Source: Balneolaceae bacterium
GTDB lineage: Bacteria > Bacteroidota > Rhodothermia > Balneolales > Balneolaceae
NCBI GenBank assembly: GCA_017640605.1
Contig: JAEPQH010000010.1
Span: 1-64,000, forward strand
Length of the DNA: 64,000 nt
Reading direction: 5' to 3'
Program-made: the position numbers and the translations under genes
Notes under the pieces: generated by a model
Seen by the model: the letters and a program-made list of their open reading frames with translations, nothing else
Database searches by the model: none
What the model was told of the DNA's origin: nothing
Shown here: one piece after another, positions 17,885 to 26,436 of the stretch
Layout of the letters: every line of letters starts with the position of its first letter
Position numbering within the stretch: position 1 is the first letter of the stretch

Positions 17885-20284
17885 ATGGAATTCTTCAATA
17901 ATCTATATCGTTCATTAACCAGGAAAATCACAACAAATCCCACCGACAGTCGTGATTTTTTTGGGGATAATATTGAGGCTTTATTCTCTTTTTTGATCTC
18001 GAAAATAACGAGTTCCAATCAGGCTAATGCTACCGTTGTGTACATTAATAACTACCTGAAGCTCAAAAATAATGAGCGCCTTGAACGCCTCCCGGAAAGT
18101 TATCTTTTTGTAGAGAAATACCTCACAGATATTGATTCCGATTTTAAACTGAGCAAGGAACAGCTTCGCGCTCAAATAAAAGTACAGTATGCTAATCTTC
18201 TGTCTGTTCCTAGTTTTGATATCATTTTTGAAGAGGAATCGAAACAGGAATTTGAGTTATGTCGGCTATTCTTAAAAGTGGTTATTAATGGCCTACAGGA
18301 TTTGCTGGGGGAACGTGGCGGAGAAGAAATTCAGAATATTGGCAAATATTTAAATGAGATACCGAACGGTTTTCCCGGTAGGAATCCGCTTAATCAATCC
18401 AATTTCAATCCTTCGAATTACAACGACTGGGTTCATTTTTTAAGAAAGTTAAGCTTCCACACTTTTAATCTTTTAGTACAAAAGCTGGGTGAAGAAGCAG
18501 CTTTACGTCGCTTCGATAATGGGTACAAAGAAATTGCCAAAAAGTTTATCAATCTCGACACCTTCCAGATTATTATTTCTGTACTACCCGAAAATTTGAT
18601 GGATGAAGATCGGATTGGAGCACTCACGAAGCATCAGATAGAAAAACTGCTGCTCAAAAAAGCCGATCATTTTGAACAACTCACTAAAGATCTTCAGGAG
18701 AAGAATCAAGAATTAGAACGCACACAACAGCTGCTAATTGAAGCCAAAAACAAGGCCGAAGAGGCAACTCGGGCAAAAGCGATGTTTCTTGCTAACATGA
18801 GTCATGAAATTCGCACGCCAATGAATGCAGTTATTGGTATGACCGAAATTTTGAGAGAAACAAATCCAAGCAATGAGCAACTGTTATATATAGACACCAT
18901 TTATAAAAGTGGTTACGATCTCATTCATATCATCAACGACATTCTCGATTACTCCAAAATTGAATCCGGTAATTTACAGCTTGAGCAGCGTGCTGTAAGT
19001 ATTCAAAATCTCGTTGCCGATCTAGGAAATCTGCTCATCTTAAAAGCGGAAGAAAAAAACATTGAACTCATTTTTTATGTAGATGAAGACGTTCCCGACT
19101 ACATTATTGGAGATGCCGTTCGATTAAAACAAGTACTTACTAATCTGCTCGGCAACGCCATTAAATTTACCGAAATAGGCGAAGTTGTACTTGAAGTACA
19201 TGTTCAAAGCACTACTGAAAATAAAGTAATTCTTGAATTTCAGGTTCGGGATACCGGAATCGGAATTCCGAAGAATAAAATTAACAATATCTTCGACTCT
19301 TTTTCTCAAGTTGATGCCAGCACCACACGAAATTATGGAGGAACCGGACTTGGGCTTACCATTACCAAGAGCCTCGTTACTATGATGGATGGAAATATTT
19401 GGGTAAATAGTGTTGTTGGCGAAGGTTCAAAATTCACCTTTACTGTTGAAGCAGAAATAGACCATTCGAAAACCCTCGAAACCCGAAATAGCCCAAAATT
19501 TTCTGGTAAAACAGCGCTTATTGCAGGACAAAACCGTACTCAAACCGAAATTCTGGCTAGAAAACTATCTGCTTTGGGAATGGATAGCCGCATATTTTAT
19601 ACCTTGCCCGAACTTATTCTTGGTATACAAGAAACCAACTCTTGTGATCTTATTTTTGCGGAGGAATATCTTTATAAATCAATCGATCCTACCCTAAAGA
19701 AGAGTTTTAGAAAACAACTCGAAGCTAAAAATTTGCCACTCATTGGCTTTATTCCTTTTACTAAAAGTGCGGAGCATTCTAGCGACGAATCTGACCTCAC
19801 CATCACCAAACCCATTCGTCGGGATATTCTGGTAAAAAAGATACAACAAGCGTTTTCGGTCGAACAAGCCGTTCCAAAACAACTAACTGACGAAGAACAG
19901 CATCGAATCCGACCTATTTCGATTTTATTGGCTGAGGATAATCCAACCAATCAACTTGTTGCGAAAGGCTTAATGCGCAACATCGGCTACGATATTGATG
20001 TAGTTGAAAACGGACAACAAGTTCTGGATCAGCTAAACAACAAATTTTATGATCTCATCTTGATGGATGTTCAAATGCCGGTTTTGGATGGATTACAAAC
20101 TACCCAAAAAGTTCGCATGAAAGTGATTGCACCACATCAACCTATCATAATTGCGATGACGGCAAATGCCTCGGAAGAAGATCGTCAGGTATGCTTATTT
20201 GCCGGAATGAATGATTACCTAAGTAAGCCTGTTACTCGCTCGGAAATAATTGAAAAAATCGAAAATTGGTTTCCTGAAAGTTAA
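17885..20284 (+). CDS. Cytoplasmic hybrid histidine kinase with unknown N-terminal domain
   Basis: About 800 residues, without membrane helices. Residues 1-250 are a helical domain I do not recognise. A coiled coil (about 255-300) leads into HisKA with the phosphorylated His in MSHEIRTPMNA near 308. The HATPase N box is LTNLLGNAIKFT, with DTGIGIP and GGTGLGLTITKSL following. Residues about 535-640 look like a receiver fold without the phospho-Asp. The C-terminal receiver, about 675-795, is intact (LLAEDNPTNQ, LILMDVQMP, TKP-type SKP end). ATG 17885 is chosen over the adjacent TTG at 17882. It likely signals with the small membrane protein just upstream. Output unknown. Confidence 0.9.
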   Translation: MEFFNNLYRSLTRKITTNPTDSRDFFGDNIEALFSFLISKITSSNQANATVVYINNYLKLKNNERLERLPESYLFVEKYLTDIDSDFKLSKEQLRAQIKVQYANLLSVPSFDIIFEEESKQEFELCRLFLKVVINGLQDLLGERGGEEIQNIGKYLNEIPNGFPGRNPLNQSNFNPSNYNDWVHFLRKLSFHTFNLLVQKLGEEAALRRFDNGYKEIAKKFINLDTFQIIISVLPENLMDEDRIGALTKHQIEKLLLKKADHFEQLTKDLQEKNQELERTQQLLIEAKNKAEEATRAKAMFLANMSHEIRTPMNAVIGMTEILRETNPSNEQLLYIDTIYKSGYDLIHIINDILDYSKIESGNLQLEQRAVSIQNLVADLGNLLILKAEEKNIELIFYVDEDVPDYIIGDAVRLKQVLTNLLGNAIKFTEIGEVVLEVHVQSTTENKVILEFQVRDTGIGIPKNKINNIFDSFSQVDASTTRNYGGTGLGLTITKSLVTMMDGNIWVNSVVGEGSKFTFTVEAEIDHSKTLETRNSPKFSGKTALIAGQNRTQTEILARKLSALGMDSRIFYTLPELILGIQETNSCDLIFAEEYLYKSIDPTLKKSFRKQLEAKNLPLIGFIPFTKSAEHSSDESDLTITKPIRRDILVKKIQQAFSVEQAVPKQLTDEEQHRIRPISILLAEDNPTNQLVAKGLMRNIGYDIDVVENGQQVLDQLNNKFYDLILMDVQMPVLDGLQTTQKVRMKVIAPHQPIIIAMTANASEEDRQVCLFAGMNDYLSKPVTRSEIIEKIENWFPES

Positions 20285-20293
20285 ATCTATTCT

Positions 20294-20301
20294 TATCTTT
20301 G
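20294..20301 (+). promoter_or_regulatory. Candidate -7 element of the his leader transcript
   Basis: TATCTTTG matches the Bacteroidota -7 consensus TAnnTTTG exactly. It ends four bases before the GTG of the His-rich leader ORF, the same spacing as at rlmN. A TTTC at 20270-20273 is a weak -33 candidate. If used, the leader peptide would be translated from a nearly leaderless transcript. Confidence 0.45.
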
Positions 20302-20305
20302 ATCT

Positions 20306-20377
20306 GTGAATTCAACATTACACCATACCTCATCTATCCATCATGATCGCCATTTGGGCCATCATCACGTGCACTAA
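20306..20377 (+). CDS. hisL: His-rich leader peptide of the histidine operon
   Basis: A 23-codon ORF starting with GTG and ending TAA, 70 bases before hisG. Nine of its residues are histidine: positions 6, 7, 12, 13, 16, 19, 20, 21 and 23, including an HHH run near the end. A peptide so rich in the pathway's end product directly upstream of hisG is the signature of ribosome-mediated attenuation. The match is by composition and position; there is no sequence identity with the enterobacterial leader. The GTG start is the only conventional start in frame before the His codons. If transcription starts later, a shorter peptide from TTG 20354 would still include four His. Confidence 0.75.
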   Translation: MNSTLHHTSSIHHDRHLGHHHVH

Positions 20378-20418
20378 TTCTACGCACTGTCATCAAGAGA
20401 ATTCACTATCTAATTTTT
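20306..20418 (+). promoter_or_regulatory. Candidate his attenuator with competing pairings
   Basis: GAATTCAC at 20399-20406 can pair perfectly with GTGAATTC at 20306-20313, the start of the leader ORF. The overlapping AGAATT at 20398-20403 can instead pair with AATTCT at 20376-20381, with CAC (20404-20406) added to GTG at 20369-20371. Only one can form. The second is nearer to the run TAATTTTT at 20411-20418 and could act as a weak terminator. Stems are AT-rich, so the exact mechanism is uncertain. Confidence 0.4.
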
Positions 20419-20447
20419 CCTACAACTCCTTTTACTAACCTAATTTT

Positions 20448-21329
20448 ATGAACCGCACGAAAGATTCTTCGACTTCATTACGCATTGCTATTCAAAAGAG
20501 TGGCCGATTAACCGACAAAACCATCAATCTTTTGCACGGGATTGGCATCGAATTCGACAATTATAAGCGAAATTTGATGGTTAAAACCCGCAATTTCGAT
20601 GTTGAACTGTTATTGCTTCGCGATGATGACATCCCTGAATATGTACAAGATGGTATCTGCGATTTAGGATTTGTTGGCGCTAATGAAGTCTTCGAGAAAG
20701 ATGCCGATGTTACCGTACTCAGAGGCCTGAACTATGGAAGATGCCGATTATCTATTGCTGCCCCAAAAAATGGTGGACTCATTGAAGCCTCTGATTTCGA
20801 GGGTAAGACCATTGCCACCAGCTATCCCTTTTTAACCGAAAAATTCTTCAAAGAACAAGGTGTTTCGGTTGACCTAGTTGAAATTTCGGGAGCTGTGGAA
20901 ATTACCCCACAACTAGAAGTAGCAGACGCTATTTCTGACTTGGTTTCTACCGGTGGAACACTTGTGGCAAATGGTTTAAAAGAACTGTTCACCATTTTGG
21001 AATCAGAAACCAAGCTCATCAAAACCAATAAAGAGTTATCGCCCGGAAAAGAGCAATTAATCGAGAAATTTCTGGTACGCATCGACGGGTATCAGGAAGC
21101 GAAGAAAAGCCGCTACATCATGATGAATGCTCCGGAGGATAAAATCGACTACATCAAAGAAATTATTCCTTCCATGAAAAGCCCAACCATTGTTCCGTTG
21201 GCCGAAACCAACATGGTAGCCATCCACACGGTAATTCCTTACGATAAATTTTGGCAAGTGATGGAAGAACTAAAAAGCGCCGGAGCAACCGATATTGTTA
21301 TGCTCCCTATTGAAAGCATGATTTTGTGA
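20448..21329 (+). CDS. hisG: ATP phosphoribosyltransferase (long form HisG)
   Basis: First enzyme of histidine synthesis, joining ATP and PRPP. The 293-residue length, with a C-terminal ACT-like domain ([31 protein letters not shown], about 215-290), marks the long, self-regulated form that needs no HisZ. Catalytic-domain landmarks are [20 protein letters not shown] and the PRPP-binding [14 protein letters not shown]. The family is feedback-inhibited by histidine through the C-terminal domain. Its stop overlaps the hisD start (TGATG). A His-rich leader ORF precedes it. Confidence 0.97.
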   Translation: MNRTKDSSTSLRIAIQKSGRLTDKTINLLHGIGIEFDNYKRNLMVKTRNFDVELLLLRDDDIPEYVQDGICDLGFVGANEVFEKDADVTVLRGLNYGRCRLSIAAPKNGGLIEASDFEGKTIATSYPFLTEKFFKEQGVSVDLVEISGAVEITPQLEVADAISDLVSTGGTLVANGLKELFTILESETKLIKTNKELSPGKEQLIEKFLVRIDGYQEAKKSRYIMMNAPEDKIDYIKEIIPSMKSPTIVPLAETNMVAIHTVIPYDKFWQVMEELKSAGATDIVMLPIESMIL

Positions 21330-22618
21330 TGAAAACGTTTAACCTGAATTCCTTATCCGAACAGCAGCGAAGGCAGTTAATACAGCGTCCGAAAATGGAT
21401 TTCACCTCCATTTTTGGAATTGTTCAACCCATCATTGATGAAGTTGAGCAACGTGGCGATACAGCGGTGTTAGCATTCACAGAGCAATTCGATAATATCT
21501 CGTTGGAAAAGACGACCATTTCACCCAATGATTTGGAAACCAACCTGGAAGATGATGTTAAATCGGCCATTGATGTAGCGTTTTCGAATATAAAAGCATT
21601 TCACGAGGCACAGGTTCAGCCTTTGTTGGAGCTTGAAACCATGCCGGGAGTACGTTGCCGAAAAGTAATGAAACCGATTGAACGCGTAGGATTATACGTA
21701 CCGGGCGGAACTGCTATTCTTCCTTCAACGGCTATGATGCTGAGTATTCCAGCAATGATCGCAGGTTGTACGACCATCGTTCTCGCTACTCCACCAAATG
21801 CTGAAGGTCGGGTACCGGATGAGGTATTATACATCGCTCAAAAAGCAGGCGTTACTGATATTTTACTAGCCGGTGGCGCACAAGCAGTAGCCGCAATGGC
21901 ATTTGGAACGGAATCTGTACCAAAAGTGGATAAGATTTTCGGTCCCGGAAACCAATATGTAACCGCTGCAAAAATGATTTTACAGAACAGCGAAGCTCAA
22001 ATTGCTATTGATATGCCGGCCGGACCTTCAGAAGTATTGGTTATTGCTGATAAAACTGCCAATCCGGCTTATGTTGCTGCCGACCTACTTTCGCAAGCCG
22101 AGCACGGGGCAGATAGTCAGGTAGTGTTGGTTGCTATCTCAGGATTTGATGTGGATGTACTAAAATCAGAATTAACCAAGCAGCTTGATGCTCTTCCTCG
22201 TAAAGAATTTGCAAAAAAAGCATTGGATAACAGCTTCATAATTACCGTTGATTCAGTTCACGAAGCCATTCAATATTCCAACGAATATGCCCCAGAGCAC
22301 TTGATTATTAATATTGCTGATGCAGAATCTGTTTTGGATGAAATTACCAATGCAGGTTCCGTATTCTTTGGTGCTTTTACTCCGGAAAGTGTAGGCGATT
22401 ACGCTTCTGGAACCAATCACACGTTGCCAACTTATGGATATGCTCGTATGTATAGTGGTGTGAATCTTGCATCATTTCAAAAATCCATCACCATGCAAAC
22501 ACTTACAGCCGAAGGACTTCAACTACTTGGTCCAGCTGTTGAAAAACTTGCAGAAGCGGAGGGTTTGGATGCTCATAAAAATGCGGTAACGCTACGACTG
22601 AAGGATTTGAACAACTAA
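21329..22618 (+). CDS. hisD: Histidinol dehydrogenase
   Basis: Zinc- and NAD-dependent enzyme for the last two steps of histidine synthesis. Visible motifs are [17 protein letters not shown], the signature region [39 protein letters not shown] and [14 protein letters not shown] with its zinc and catalytic His residues. Length of about 430 is normal. ATG 21329 overlaps the hisG stop as TGATG; an adjacent GTG three bases upstream is the alternative. Translational coupling to hisG is likely. Confidence 0.97.
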   Translation: MKTFNLNSLSEQQRRQLIQRPKMDFTSIFGIVQPIIDEVEQRGDTAVLAFTEQFDNISLEKTTISPNDLETNLEDDVKSAIDVAFSNIKAFHEAQVQPLLELETMPGVRCRKVMKPIERVGLYVPGGTAILPSTAMMLSIPAMIAGCTTIVLATPPNAEGRVPDEVLYIAQKAGVTDILLAGGAQAVAAMAFGTESVPKVDKIFGPGNQYVTAAKMILQNSEAQIAIDMPAGPSEVLVIADKTANPAYVAADLLSQAEHGADSQVVLVAISGFDVDVLKSELTKQLDALPRKEFAKKALDNSFIITVDSVHEAIQYSNEYAPEHLIINIADAESVLDEITNAGSVFFGAFTPESVGDYASGTNHTLPTYGYARMYSGVNLASFQKSITMQTLTAEGLQLLGPAVEKLAEAEGLDAHKNAVTLRLKDLNN

Positions 22619-22706
22619 TTATTTAACCATTCATCGTACTGAGAATCATTTCAGAAAAGGTAACATCAACATACCTACTCAATAATTCCCGGTATGCCCT
22701 GCTATC

Positions 22707-23771
22707 ATGAAACGAACGTTCGATTTAAAAACACTGATCCGACCAAATATTCTTGATTTGAAGCCCTACCGAAGTGCGAGGGATGATTTTGACTCTGGGA
22801 TTCTGCTTGATGCTAATGAAAATTCTTTAGGTGCTCCTTTCGAAAATGATCTGGAGTTACATCGTTACCCCATGCCCTATCAGGAAGAACTCAGAGCACG
22901 AATTGCAGCGTTTAGAAAAGTTGATTCCGAAAACATCTTTACTGGTGTTGGCAGTGATGAAGCCATTGATTTACTGTTTCGCATATTTTGTGTACCGGGA
23001 TCAGACGAAGTACTGATTACTCCACCCACTTATGGGATGTATAAAGTATCTGCAGCTATCAATAATGTGCAAGTTCAGCAGGTTTTACTTACTCCTGATT
23101 TTCAGTTACAGGTAGCAGAAACTCTGGAAGCTGCTACAGATAAAACGAAGATCATTTTCCTTTGTTCACCAAATAATCCTACTGGTAACAATCTTCGCAC
23201 TGAGGATATACTAACCATTGTGAAGAATTTTCCCGGAATTGTAGTCGTAGATGAAGCCTATATCGACTTTAGCGAACAAGAGAGTTTTGCAACGCAGGTG
23301 AAGAACTATCCAAATCTTGTAGTGTTGCAAACTATGTCGAAGGCGTTTGGGCTTGCGGGCATTCGTTTAGGTATTGCAATTGCCAGCGCTGAAATCATAC
23401 AATATATGATGAAAGTAAAAGCGCCCTATAATGTAAATAAACTCACTTCTCAAGCCGCTCTTCGTGGATACTCGAACATTGAAGGAATGCAGATAAAAGT
23501 AAAAGAACTACTAAACGAGCGGGAACGCGTAATTGATGAACTCTCATCGATGGAAAAAATCGAGAAGATCTACCCCACCGATGCAAATTTTTTGATTTTT
23601 AAAGTGGATGATGCACTTGAAATTTATCAGAAACTGGCAACCGAGGGCGTGATTGTACGATATAGAGGCAATGAACCTCACTGCGAAAATTGTCTTCGAT
23701 TGACAATCGGCAGCGTAGATGAAAACGATGCTTTTCTTCAAGCGCTCCGTAATATTCTTCAATCTGATTGA
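22707..23771 (+). CDS. hisC: Histidinol-phosphate aminotransferase
   Basis: Fold-type I PLP enzyme for imidazole acetol-phosphate to histidinol-phosphate. The PLP Lys is in TMSKAFGLAGIRLG (Lys 212). Also seen are LDANENSLGAP, the NNPTGN loop, VVDEAYIDF, and the C-terminal Arg of NCLRLTIGS that binds the substrate phosphate/carboxylate. The length of 354 is typical. A gap of 88 bases separates it from hisD. Its last 13 bases overlap the end of the convergent DoxX-like gene. Confidence 0.96.
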   Translation: MKRTFDLKTLIRPNILDLKPYRSARDDFDSGILLDANENSLGAPFENDLELHRYPMPYQEELRARIAAFRKVDSENIFTGVGSDEAIDLLFRIFCVPGSDEVLITPPTYGMYKVSAAINNVQVQQVLLTPDFQLQVAETLEAATDKTKIIFLCSPNNPTGNNLRTEDILTIVKNFPGIVVVDEAYIDFSEQESFATQVKNYPNLVVLQTMSKAFGLAGIRLGIAIASAEIIQYMMKVKAPYNVNKLTSQAALRGYSNIEGMQIKVKELLNERERVIDELSSMEKIEKIYPTDANFLIFKVDDALEIYQKLATEGVIVRYRGNEPHCENCLRLTIGSVDENDAFLQALRNILQSD

Positions 23772-24166
23772 GGTTTTAAACTACTGCCAATGACCGGAAT
23801 ATCGCCCCGATTAGCCCATAATAATATTGCCGATGAAATGAATACTATTAATGCCATTACGAATAGTGTGCCTCCATCATCTTGCACAACAATGCCTAAA
23901 ACTGTTAAATGGCTAATAATTGCTCCTGCCATCACACCAAGCGCAATAAGTGCCCCGAGCCAGGTTGTTCGTGGTATAAGTAGTAAGATCGATGCAACCA
24001 ATTCTGCAATACCCGACGAATATCTGCCGAAGGGTTCAAGGCCAACGGTTTCAAAAATAAATATACTTTCAGGTGCTCCTGTAAATTTGAAAAATAATGT
24101 TTGCAGCATGATGAATGCGGCTACAAGACGTAATATCCAATAGAAAATGTGTACTTTTGACTTCAT
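23759..24166 (-). CDS. DoxX-like small membrane protein
   Basis: About 135 residues with four hydrophobic segments: FYWILRLVAAFIMLQTLFFKFTG, GIAELVASILLLIP, LGALIALGVMAGAIISHLTVLGI and LFVMALIVFISSAILL. The first segment ends with the F-K-F-T-G pattern, and G-I-A-E-L-V-A-S-I-L-L follows, as in DoxX/DUF417-type proteins. Function unknown. I start at the second in-frame ATG (24166) because MKSKVHIFYW is a normal membrane-protein start; the first ATG is at 24190. It lies reversed inside the his gene run, between hisC and hisB, and overlaps hisC tail to tail. Confidence 0.8.
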   Translation of the reverse strand: MKSKVHIFYWILRLVAAFIMLQTLFFKFTGAPESIFIFETVGLEPFGRYSSGIAELVASILLLIPRTTWLGALIALGVMAGAIISHLTVLGIVVQDDGGTLFVMALIVFISSAILLWANRGDIPVIGSSLKPQSD

Positions 24167-24269
24167 AACGTATTTGATTTTGTTGCACACAAAGTAGCAC
24201 TGGTACTCAATTAATAATTCACGAAATCATAACAATTCGAACACGGTTTTATCTTCAAACTCACAACTC

Positions 24270-25163
24270 ATGAACATCTGGATACACCCTGAAGTTTTCG
24301 CACTATCTCCCTCAAAATTTCTACCAAAAGGAATGGTTCATTTTTGTTCTGTGCTGATGGGAGAAGATTTTCAATTCAATTCTGATTCGGAATCACTTAA
24401 AAAAAAACAACGCGCCCAACTCGAAATCGAGGAGCTTTTCACTGATTTTGAAGAAACCGAAAAACACGGAATAATAGAATTTGATAAGAGTGAAGGAAAG
24501 CTGCTGTTATGGCTGGGAGAAACTACCCTAGCTTCCGGCTATGATTTTTTTGAGTTATTGTCTTCCTATCAAAAAGGAAAAGAGCGAACGGCAAGTTTAT
24601 CGAGAACTACGAATGAGACTGATATTTCGATTAGTCTAAACCTTGATGGAACCGGTAAAAACGAAATAAATACCGGACTCAAGTTTTTCGATCACATGCT
24701 CGAACAAATTGCACGGCATGGTTTTGTTGATCTCAACCTCCGTTGCGATGGCGATTTGGAAGTGGACGAACATCATACTATTGAAGATGTGGCCATTGCA
24801 TTGGGTGAATGCATTACCAGCGCTTTGGGTGATAAAAAAGGCATCGAGCGATATGCGTTTGTATTACCTATGGACGAAACGCAGGCCACAGTTGCCATGG
24901 ATTTATCCGGCCGACCTTATTTGGTATTCGAAGGTGAGTTTAACCGAGAGTATGTTGGGGATATGCCTACAGAAATGGTAAAACACTTTTTTTACAGCTT
25001 AGCGATGCACCTGAAAGCGACCTTACAAATTGAATTCAAAGGCGATAATGATCACCATAAAATTGAAGCTATTTTCAAAGGATTTGCACGGGTTTTGAAA
25101 ACTGCGGTTGAAAAGAATCCCCGCATCAAAAATATGATTCCAAGCTCGAAAGGTAGGCTCTGA
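24270..25163 (+). CDS. hisB: Imidazoleglycerol-phosphate dehydratase with unusual N-terminal extension
   Basis: Residues 103-297 are a complete manganese-dependent dehydratase: [85 protein letters not shown]. Residues 1-100 are extra. In bifunctional HisB this space holds a HAD histidinol-phosphatase, but no DxDGT motif or HAD pattern is visible here and the segment is too short. So the protein is probably dehydratase only, and the extension is of unknown role. An internal start without the extension is possible, yet the upstream frame stays open from the ATG with normal codon use. hisH overlaps as TGATG. Confidence 0.93.
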   Translation: MNIWIHPEVFALSPSKFLPKGMVHFCSVLMGEDFQFNSDSESLKKKQRAQLEIEELFTDFEETEKHGIIEFDKSEGKLLLWLGETTLASGYDFFELLSSYQKGKERTASLSRTTNETDISISLNLDGTGKNEINTGLKFFDHMLEQIARHGFVDLNLRCDGDLEVDEHHTIEDVAIALGECITSALGDKKGIERYAFVLPMDETQATVAMDLSGRPYLVFEGEFNREYVGDMPTEMVKHFFYSLAMHLKATLQIEFKGDNDHHKIEAIFKGFARVLKTAVEKNPRIKNMIPSSKGRL

Positions 25164-25759
25164 TGATCGCACTAATTAAGTATCGTGCCGGTAATATTGC
25201 TTCGGTTTCTAATGCCTTGGAACGTCTTGGCGTTGATTTTTATCTCGCAGAAACAACTGAACAACTCGATAAAGCTGACGGTATAATCTTTCCGGGAGTT
25301 GGCCATGCTTATTCTGCCATGGAATCACTTAAGGAAAACGGAATCGATGCATGGTTGAAAAGCACTAAAAAACCCGTTTTGGGTATTTGTGTGGGAATGC
25401 AACTGTTATTCGAATCCTCTACTGAAGGTGATACTAAAGGACTCGGAGTAATTCCAGGAAAGTTGCTAAAGTTCGATGCTTCCAAAGAGAAAGTGCCACA
25501 CATGGGCTGGAATTCTGTCCGTAAACAAGCCGACCACCCTTTATTGCAGCAAATCAGCAATGATGATTTCCTGTATTTTGTGCACAGTTACTATGCACCT
25601 GAAAATGAGTATGCTGTTGCAACGTGTGATTATATCCATCCATTTACGGCGGTAGTTTCTAAAGACAATTTTTTTGGAGTGCAGTTTCATCCGGAAAAAT
25701 CAGGCAAATTAGGCGCTCAAATCCTTCAGAATTTTGTGGATTACGTGTATTCACAATAG
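25163..25759 (+). CDS. hisH: Imidazole glycerol phosphate synthase, glutaminase subunit
   Basis: Class I glutamine amidotransferase that feeds ammonia to HisF. The nucleophile is in GICVGMQLLFES (Cys 76). The oxyanion segment PGVGHAYSAME and the catalytic VQFHPEKSG His-Glu are present. Length of 198 is typical. The start overlaps the hisB stop. Its partner hisF is not in this window. Confidence 0.97.
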   Translation: MIALIKYRAGNIASVSNALERLGVDFYLAETTEQLDKADGIIFPGVGHAYSAMESLKENGIDAWLKSTKKPVLGICVGMQLLFESSTEGDTKGLGVIPGKLLKFDASKEKVPHMGWNSVRKQADHPLLQQISNDDFLYFVHSYYAPENEYAVATCDYIHPFTAVVSKDNFFGVQFHPEKSGKLGAQILQNFVDYVYSQ

Positions 25760-25801
25760 ATCTGAGTAACAGACAGCACACTTTCCAATAAAAAAACGCT
25801 A

Positions 25802-25833
25802 TTGATTACTTGAGTTTTATTTTGTTAACTTTT
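25802..25833 (+). promoter_or_regulatory. Candidate promoter for the TetR / LolA-like cluster
   Basis: TTG at 25802-25804, a 21-base spacer and TAACTTTT at 25826-25833 follow the same layout as the rlmN promoter. The TetR palindrome begins at the last base of the -7 box and covers the expected transcription start. Confidence 0.4.
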
Positions 25834-25850
25834 GACTGAACGTTTAGTCA
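25833..25850. promoter_or_regulatory. TetR operator candidate, 18-bp palindrome
   Basis: TGACTGAACGTTTAGTCA is palindromic apart from one base pair (G/T at the sixth position of each arm). It ends 7 bases before the TetR start codon. This TGACTRAACG-type sequence is typical of TetR-family operators, so self-repression of the cluster is likely. Confidence 0.7.
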
Positions 25851-25857
25851 ATAATAA

Positions 25858-26436
25858 ATGAGCCCACGAACAAAAGCGCAGAACAAAGAAATTAGAGAGC
25901 AATCGAGGCAGCAAATTATCGATGCCGCTTTTGAACTGTTTGCCGAAACCGGTTATCAAAAAACTTCCATAGCTGCTATTTCTAAAAAAGCCGGGATTTC
26001 GAAAGGGTTGATCTATCATTATTTCGAAAGCAAAGAAGATGTATTGATTGGCATTTTTGAAATGCTCACGGCTATGGGCGATCAAATTATTGATGCAGGT
26101 CAGGAAAAATCGCCAAAAGAGCATTTAAAAGAGGTAATAACACAAACATTTACCTTTATAGAGCATCAATATGGACTTGGGAAATTGATGATCAGTTTAG
26201 CCCTGCAACCTGACGCCTTGGAGCCATTAAAAGCTCAAATCCGAGAAGGAAATCATCATCAGATCGAACGATTTGCAGAGATATTTGAGGAACTCGGTTA
26301 TCAAGAACCAACAGCTGAAGCTTACACCTTAGGCGCTATGCTAGATGGCGCAATGCTGGGATTTATCACCATGGGCAATGATTACCCCTTGGAACAAATA
26401 AAACAATTAATTTTAAAGAAATATGAGCTTAATTAA
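25858..26436 (+). CDS. TetR/AcrR-family repressor
   Basis: 192-residue regulator. The N-terminal helix-turn-helix is AFELFAETGYQKTSIAAISKKAGISKGLIYHYFESKEDVL. The remaining 130 residues form the helical ligand-binding domain (C-terminal domain similar to TetR_C regulators of membrane-lipid or export genes). It starts 8 bases after a near-perfect palindrome, and its stop overlaps the start of the LolA-like gene by 14 bp. So it leads and probably represses the cluster that follows. The ligand is unknown. Confidence 0.94.
   Translation: MSPRTKAQNKEIREQSRQQIIDAAFELFAETGYQKTSIAAISKKAGISKGLIYHYFESKEDVLIGIFEMLTAMGDQIIDAGQEKSPKEHLKEVITQTFTFIEHQYGLGKLMISLALQPDALEPLKAQIREGNHHQIERFAEIFEELGYQEPTAEAYTLGAMLDGAMLGFITMGNDYPLEQIKQLILKKYELN

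Noticed and set aside
24270-24578. HisB N-terminus as the histidinol-phosphatase half of a bifunctional enzyme
   Set aside because: No DxDGT or other HAD motif is visible and the segment is shorter than that domain.
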